Shown in pieces: positions 48,301 to 57,300 of a stretch of DNA of 64,000 nucleotides. A model generated the notes under the pieces. That model was not told where the DNA came from. It searched no databases and saw nothing but the letters and a program-made list of their open reading frames with translations. Numbering within the stretch: the stretch's first letter is position 1; each line of letters begins with the position of its first letter. The DNA is taken from contig OY540809.1 of the NCBI GenBank assembly GCA_961205875.1, forward strand, positions 19,852,267-19,916,266. The letters are read 5' to 3'. The position numbers and the translations under genes are program-made. The DNA comes from Sialis fuliginosa. Its lineage: Eukaryota; Arthropoda; Insecta; Megaloptera; Sialidae.

Positions 48301-51300
48301 CTTTCTTATATCCTGACAGTGAACAGTATACGTGATTCTTAATTTGTTAATACACATTTCTGACAAACTAATAAAAGATAAAGATAAAATAAAATTATTC
48401 TCTACTATACACAGCACTTACAGACCGACAGACAAACACACAGCAATCATAGTCAGAATGGATTCAGAGAAGGTCAAAATGGATAATTCCATCAAAATCC
48501 GGATTTCGAAAAAAATCGGTTTAACAATACTTAACTTATATATTATCATACATGTGTTTAATATATGATAATATAATATATGATATTATGTATATTCCAT
48601 ATACCTACATGGATATAAGAAAGTAAAAAATGTAATTATAGAACTTTTTCGATTTTTCTTTTTTGTCAGTTTTAATTTTAACCATAGTTTCATTTATTAA
48701 ATAAACAAATATTTCCAATATAACGTGTCAACTCTACTCTACCCTATAACTGCAACCACCTCTCTACAAATTCCAATTATCGAACCGTTTTTTTTTTCCA
48801 AAATATATATTTTTAAATATCTATTACGTACTCCACTGGAATATTAAATACATACATATTCTCCATTCCACCCCATACACATTTACGCGACGGTAGCGAT
48901 TTATATGTACATACACACACCCACACACACATGTGGACTTTACCATACATACATATATATCTCAGTTTTTCGTCGATGCAAGCATTCCTATTACAACTGT
49001 ATTTGCCAACGTTAATCCATCGTTAATTAGCCGGCGCTATGTCAACACTACCCCCACTCCAACACTCCAGTGAGGGTGGTACACCCCCCATTCGTTCGCT
49101 GCAAAACTTGTTAATTGCTAACAAAGCATTCGTGGGTTCAAGATGTGATTTCATATTGATGTTATTATTTTGTCGGTCTATGTATGTGGTTAAAGGTTTA
49201 GATGGGTGTATCGATCCCCCATTTACCCTATTTATCTTGTTTTAGATTTATATAGAGGTGGGGTAAGTTTTAGATACGTCTAGTCATGGTTTGATTATTT
49301 TAATAGAAAAATTAAATATATTTTTATGGATGTATCGATTCCCCTTTACCTCAATTTATCGTATTTTTGGGGGTAAGGTAATACTGCGTAGAGAAAATAT
49401 ATTCTTATATGTATACTGTTATTATTATTTTTTTTCAATTCAATTAATTAGTATTTACAAGCGAAATCGTGGAAATATGAAGTTTACTTTTTTTATTATA
49501 TGAAGTTTTTCACTCATTAAAACTGGTAAAATGTTTTGATTGTAGTTGTACCTCATAGATCTAATCCAGATCTATAATTTGAGACCAAAACCAGCGTGGT
49601 AGTTGCTAATACTGATTATAAATTTACGCTAGCGCTCAAAATGATCTTTGCGCATTCCATCAAGATTTTTTAAGTGTCACCCAGTATCTGGCGTGAAACA
49701 CTTGACGTTATTCACGTCAAAAAATAAAGTATGGTAAATTGTTATGCAGTAAAATACTTAATATAAATAATTAACACGTTGATAGCGCAAGATCTCAAGG
49801 ATTATTCCATTTCAAAATGCTTTTTAGACAAGAGCGAGCGAGGATTAAATGAGTTTGTGATAAAATATTCTCAAAGGGGTAGCACATATTAATGCTATTT
49901 AATTTTGCAGAGTATGTATAATAATTAAAAGATAATCCGTTAGATTAACTTAACTATATGTATATAAATAAATAAATACTAAATATATATGTACAAATAA
50001 ACATAACAGTGTTTATAAATGAAATAATTATTGCCAATTCATTATTCATATGATTTTCTTTATAGTAGGAATTAAACTCGACAATTATATTTAATATTAT
50101 TTATTCAATAAACTTATTGTTTGTTTAATAAATAAATAATTGATTTGTGATATTTGGGGTTTAGATCTTTTATTTAGTAATTATCATAAACGGAAATTAA
50201 GAGTTTTGATTTGGCGTTTGAATTTGGTATTTATTATTAAGCAGATTATGTAAAATACGTTTTTATACATAACTAGCTATGACCGTGGTTTCGCTCGCGT
50301 GACTACGGAATTATTGTTTAGGTATTTTGAAAAATATAGTTGAATTAATTAAGTACAAACACGATTCGTTATTATTGTAATAATAACTAATCAACACATA
50401 AATTACCTAACAAAACGAATCAGAACAAAAAGTACAAATGATTTTTGTTCTGTTTAAATTTAAAAATTATGTAATTATTGAAAACAAAATGAAATTGACG
50501 ATCAAAAGTACGAATGGCGGCTGAGATATCGAAAAATTTATGAGAACATAAACTATAGATAATATTCTCTATAACTTTTATTTAATTTTTTTTCTACGAA
50601 AACAGTACCTAACTGAATTTGAGTTTTAACTTTTTATTTGATTTTAAAAACAAATGATTTTTTTAATAAATATTTATTAATTTTTTTTAATAAAACGGCC
50701 AAGTTCGTGTTAGGCACGCGCATGATAGGGTTCCGTAGTCATTCTCACCAACATTCTCTTTTGAAATTAAAAAACATTCTACATAATTCGTTATAATTTT
50801 CATTGAAAGTACTAATTAAAAGCTACATTATCGAAATTTTTCATAATTTTCCATCGATAGTTTAGAAATTAGATATCGGGACACTCTGATAACGACCAAA
50901 TATCTCGTGTGACATACAGACAGACAGATCGACAGAGCAAAACTTTAAGGGTTTCCAGTTTTCTACGAAACCCTAAAAATTTAATTTTTAATATTTTTTT
51001 ATTGATTATTTAAAATTTAAATAATAAAATAGTTTTCGGTGCGTTTAAAAAGATAACAAATCCCATGGCGTTTATATTTCTTCAAGCGATATCTTTGATT
51101 GGTTATAAACAATAGATACGTCTATCAAAGCATTGTGATTGTTATCCGGGGCTAGTTACTTCTGTCGGCCGCCAGAGGCGCTCCGTGGGGAAATATACGA
51201 CGACAGCCCCTATCACAATGGTTGAATTCGCGCGGAAAATCTTTTCATTACCCGGCGCGCGTACGTGTTAACCGCCTGGTATTTACTGAGACAAACCTCC

Positions 51301-54300
51301 AGGGACTTACGTCGTGTATTACTCTTTATTTGTATATATGTTGTATCAGCGCTTGTCAAACAGTTCAGACCCCCTAATAACACTCTATATAGAACCGAAA
51401 TTTACAAATACGACATTTTAAAGTTAAAAAATCAACTTAAAAAATATATTTTCTTAAAATTGATTAAACATTCAACTTCATTTTTTAAACTTGTATAAGC
51501 GAAAATTCAAAAACTAACTTCTAATATGAACACGATAAACTTTTTTTTGTAATTCAATATTTAGTACGAAAATAGTTTTTTTGTACCTACTTTTTAGTTG
51601 GTTTTAAAAGGCAAATTTTTTTAATATCAGAAAAAAATCAATGACGATTTTGTATACACTGCAGTCCTTGGTGAAGACGACCCCACCTCATTTGGGGATA
51701 TTTTTTTAATTTTAAAAATATTTTTGATGAATTTAGACATGAAGTAAAACGAACAATTTTTTATTGTCTCAGTTTACGCCTGCCCCCTTAGAATTTGCCG
51801 CCCAGGGTAAGTGCCTTTTATGAATACGTATTCTCGGTGAAGACGAGTTGCCACCCACTCCCCTCTTCCTCTTTTGGGGGTATTTTTTATTTAAAATATT
51901 TTTGATAATTTTAGATATTAATTAAAATTAACTAACTATATACCTGCCCCTTTCAAATTTGTCATTCAGGGTAGAGCTGGGCGCGTGACCCAACAACTCA
52001 CGACCCTTTTATTATTCCTAAATGGTGAAAGATATTGAAAAAAATGTAATAACAAAAATTACTCCACTCATTTAGATCTATCATTTGGCACCCCCAACAA
52101 ATCAATTGTTTGAATAACAAAAAAATATATATAAAAAATTTCATAAAAAAAAATTATGTATAATTTTAATTTATATCTTAAATAGTTCTAATAGATTGAT
52201 TTTCAAATAATAAATTAACCAGCTTGTTAAAATAGATTTTATTCTAAATATTGAAATTTGTAAAGAACTTTTTAAATTGTATAAACAATTGATTTGTTGG
52301 AGGTGCGAAATGATTTAAGTAACTTTTGTTCCAATATTTTATTTAATATATTTTACCATTTAGGAATAATAAAATAATCACACTGTGCGTGAGTCGTGAG
52401 TCACGCGCCCAGCTCAAACTCAGGATATGTGGCCTTATACAAATACGTCCCTGTTGATTATTATACTTAATTATACAGATGTATAAAAAAGTGAAAAGAA
52501 AATCAAAAGCATACAGACGGTAGCTATCTTGATCGGTAGCGTAATAATAAATATTATAGCAATTTTGTTTAATTTTCCATACACAAACGATATGCATATT
52601 TTATTGCCATCTTCGTCGGGAGAGATACATTTATAGAAAAATCATTTCAAACAGCTTCGGGACACACTCACGCAAATTAAGTAGACTTAACAGCCACCGC
52701 TCTCGCAATGTTTGAACAAGAACTATAGCGCAGCCAATGTTTGCAGCAGAAAGACGAGTCGGAACCGCTATTTTTAAAGAGCGGGCAAAATTATACGAAG
52801 TAATATGATTGGAAAATTAAAAAATATTATGAGTATGACCGAAGGGTGTAAGAAGGTCTTTTCAAAATCTTGAAACGATTTAGTATCTGTGAGGAAAGCT
52901 ACCGTTAAAATAAAATCAATAAATTTTAATAACGCTTATTTTGACGATATCATTAGATGGAAAAATAGTTGTTATTTTCAAAGAAATAATTACTGGTTGA
53001 ATTTTTTTTTTCGGAAAATAGTTGATAAATAGTTTTTTTTTACGATTTAATAATAATTAGTGCAAACGAAGCAGTAAAAAGTGTCGCAAATAGTTTAAAA
53101 ATAGTTGGAAAGGTAGTTGCAAATAGTTGATTTCAAATTGTGTTCAATCAAACAAGTTTTCTGAAAACAGTGGAGATATGTAATAAAAATTACAATAAAT
53201 GCATTCTTACGCAATAGTTGAAAAACTATTTTTCCAATCTCTAATCATTACTCACGCATGGTGAATATTTTCAGGATTTTGATAGGAGCTTCTTATAACC
53301 TTTTTTTAGTTATTTTAGTAAATTTCACGAATCGCACAATTTTTTATTTTTATTTTTCTAAAACAGATGCTTCTTAAGAAATATCGTAATTTTGGTGTGA
53401 AAAAATGAGAAAAATATTAAATATAAACAAAATGATAATACCAATTTTAAAGAAAATAAAACATGCGCCCGAATTTTACGTGAAATATAAAAACAAGTAT
53501 TTTCCACTTTACGATCAACTAGTCTTTCTCAATTTATGAGTAAATATTAATTACATTATATTAAAATGTGGATAAGAGCTAATTTAATTAATACAAAAAA
53601 ATAATAATTAAACCCCCCTCCCTTGCCACCAATTTTTAAGTAGATAACATATACAAGAAATATCTGCAGGTGCCGCTCATGTAAAAACATGTATTACATC
53701 ATTTAAAATACATCTCTATTTCACTCAAAAAGTCAAAATATAAAACAATGTTTACATAAGAAATTAATTCAATTTTATGTTCAATTTATTCCCCAGGTTT
53801 GTTCAGCGGTTACGCGCATGCGCACTGCGCAAGCGACACGCTATTGGTACAACGGGGCTTTCGAAAAATCCACACGTAACTGACTATTAACGAAAATCAT
53901 TTTACGTTCAATCAATTTAACAAATTATTTGCCAAATTTACCCCACTTTTATTGTTGAAAAAAAATTATACTTAAAAAATTGGGACAGTTAAAAAAACTA
54001 TTAACTTCCCAACAGGAAGTTATTATAATCGGTCCGAAAATCAAAAATTTCAACATTTTTGTATGTTTTAAGGTTATTATAATACATTTACACTATTTTC
54101 AGAAAAATGTATGTGTGGCTGTGTGTGTGTACGTATGTGCGTGTCATTTTTTATGTGTACGAAATCTCGCCTTATAAAAAATGTTATTGACTTCGTTGAG
54201 GTAGGTGTCAATCGAAGCGTCTTGACGTGAATATGATCTGAGAGAAAGGATTTTTCGAAATTCAACCCCTTTTTTGTCGGATTTACTTGAAACAAATTGT

Positions 54301-57300
54301 CAGATTAGTTAATTTTTATTTGGATGCTGGAAATTCTTTGAAAAAACATTTTACATTCCAATTCAACAAATTACTTGCCAAATTTACCCTACTTTAATTG
54401 TTAAAAAGAATAGTGTTCTTAAAAAATTGTGACAATAAAAAATTTTATATTTATTTTGATACTAGGCATTCACTGCAAAAAATTTGTAACAAATTATTTG
54501 TATTTTTATTGTTACAAGTACCTATATATTTGAAAAAAAATTGCGACAATGAAAAAACTATTTTTATTTTGATACTTCGAAAAAAATCAATTATAAATTT
54601 TCCTGAAAACGGGCTTGTCCTAAATCAATTATCCACACGTAATTAAAATTTCCATTTACCCAATTTCCCCAACTTTTAATTTTATTATTGAAAATATTAT
54701 TTATAATTTTATTTCCCTATTACTTAAAAAAAATAGTAGTATTTTTATTTTGATACTAGAAAATATCGATTTTAAATTTTCATAAATACGTGCTTGTTCT
54801 AATTCATTCATCATACATTAATAAAAATCCCACCAAAATCGATTCAGTAGTTTTTGTGTCACTTCGAAATAAATAAAAATTCCAAAAATGAATTTATATA
54901 TAAATTAAGTTTTATAATCAAAAACACTCTAAAAATTACAATCGATAAAATTTAATTCCGCCGCTAAAAAATCCGATCCAATCAAAAGTACTATATAAAT
55001 AATGAATTACACGGAAATAGACAAATATGCGCGCCTAATCACATATAATAAACGGGGTAGTATGGTTATCAGTAGCACGGTAAGGGCAGTCCGGGCTTCC
55101 CCTCCACTCGTTAGAGAGGAGGCAGTTATTACCCCCGACAACTCAACATTAAGTTATGATGTCGCGATCGGATCATGTGCATTTTACGTTCGACTGTCAG
55201 TGCTAACTAACCATCCATTGTTGCAACAATTAAAAATTTGTGTCAACAATTAAAAATTTGTGTCAACAATGAACAATTTCAAATTGTGATAGTTTTATAT
55301 TAAATTTAAACATGTATTCATTATACCGCGCTTGGTTAATGCGAGATGCTTTCACATCTTCAATAAACAGTCCTCCAGATGTAGTGCTCCAAGTAGGCCC
55401 AACGGGGACACATTTTGCGGCCCACCGAGCAGTACTTGCATCACACAGTGGTTATTTTAAAAGTGTTCTTTCTGCGCCTACAACAAGCCCTGTTATCGTT
55501 TCAAACGTCGGTGTCTCAGAATTCACAACACTTCTTACATGGATGTACACGGGATTCATCGACCTGAACGTGGATAACATCTACAACGTTCTATTAGCTA
55601 CGCATATACTTCACATGCCTAGCGCATTGGAAATTTGCAGGAATTTCCTACTACAGCAAAATCATTTAGAGAATCGAATGATTTATCCTAATCATAATAT
55701 TATTAAGCCGATTCCTAGTAGGAAGGTAATTCCAGATAGTTTTCATTTTGAACCGATCATTCGGACACAACAACCAAATTTCTTATCGGATTTGGAACGT
55801 ACTAGTTTTCAAAAAGTTGATAATGTAACTGTTGAAGCATCGAAGGAATCGCCTGGGAAAATTATCGATATAGAAAAAGTCCTTTCTCCGAAACCTTCTA
55901 CTAGTCATCAAAGGAGCCCTGTTAGAATTCAAAGTGAGAGCCCTAATTTATCCGATAGTTCTGAAGCTGTTGTACAGTATAGCCAACCGTCGAAGAAAAG
56001 TGAATCGAAGAAGAAACGAAGTAGTTCGAATTCAAGAGAGATACCGAAGAATACAATCAACAATGAACAAGTTATTATCGATATTGCATGTTGCGATGGT
56101 CCAGTAAGATTCCATCGAGTGTTAAATAACTGTTACGGTATAACAAACGTCGTAGAACGAGTTGAAACCGAAACTAGAAATCGAACCGATATTATGAACC
56201 GAATCATGACAGAAAATATCAACCGTGATGAAAATTTGAAGAAAAGTGCAAACCTCGAAAAAAAAGTAACGCGAAGCGACGAAACTTCAAGAAATGGGTC
56301 AGAAAAATCAGAAAATGATATAGTCTACACTTGCGTCTATTGTAATCATACGTTTAAATCGCAATATTGCTATCAGAAGCACGCAAGACGGCATATTAAC
56401 CCTGTAACGTTAGATTCGACGTGTAAGGCAGATGTTAAAAGTAATGATACAAAAAGGGAAGTTAAATTACTCGATATGAATGTGCAATATTATCCATGTA
56501 AAACTTGTGGAAGTAAATTTCCGAGTTATTATTTTGTGCATAAGCATCGGAAGATGTACCACGCTGAAGAAATGGCAGCTGAAAAGGAAAGTTGTGGACC
56601 GGAAGAAGCGTCAGGGAAGAGCAATATGGATGTTATAGTTACGGTTGATGCGGAAGAAAATAATACTGGTGGGCCTAGCGGTTAATTTTTTTTTTAATGT
56701 CAATGCTCAAAACTCAAAACAGTATTATTGTATTTTAAATAATATCGAATACATATCAAATTTGGATTTTTATGTAAATAAAATACAAAATTATATTAGT
56801 GAATTATATCGAACAGTATTAAAAATGTAGATACCTCTTTAATTAATAAATGAAAATGGTTTTGTTTATTGTTATTTTATTCCCTTTGTTTTTAGTGTGT
56901 CCGTCTGTGTGTCTGTCACAGCCTAATTGATTTGACATAGTTATAGACCTGAGATAAAAATAAAGTTTTTTGTATTTTTTAAGGGGGGCAAGTTTTATTT
57001 TATTTTCAAAAATTGTAAAAATATTTTGTATCTCCGAAAGTAATAGTAAATAAATAAGAATTTATAGAATGTAGTAAAAATGTTTAAATATATGCATTCC
57101 AAAATTAGTTCTTAACTTTTAAAATTTAAGATTTGTGAGAACATTATTGATTTTTGAAAATTAAATTAAGGGATTTTTTTTATAGCCGCTATTTTGTAAT
57201 AAAATAATAATTGAATAAAAAAACTTGTGTACTATAATTAATTTTATAATGCCACTTTCTCTTCTTTCAAAAAAAAAATCGAAAATACAACTATCTTTAG

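Noticed and set aside
55002..55253. 83-codon frame just upstream of the BTB-zinc-finger gene
   Set aside because: No similarity that I recognise. It ends inside a 20-bp direct repeat and is better explained as 5' UTR.
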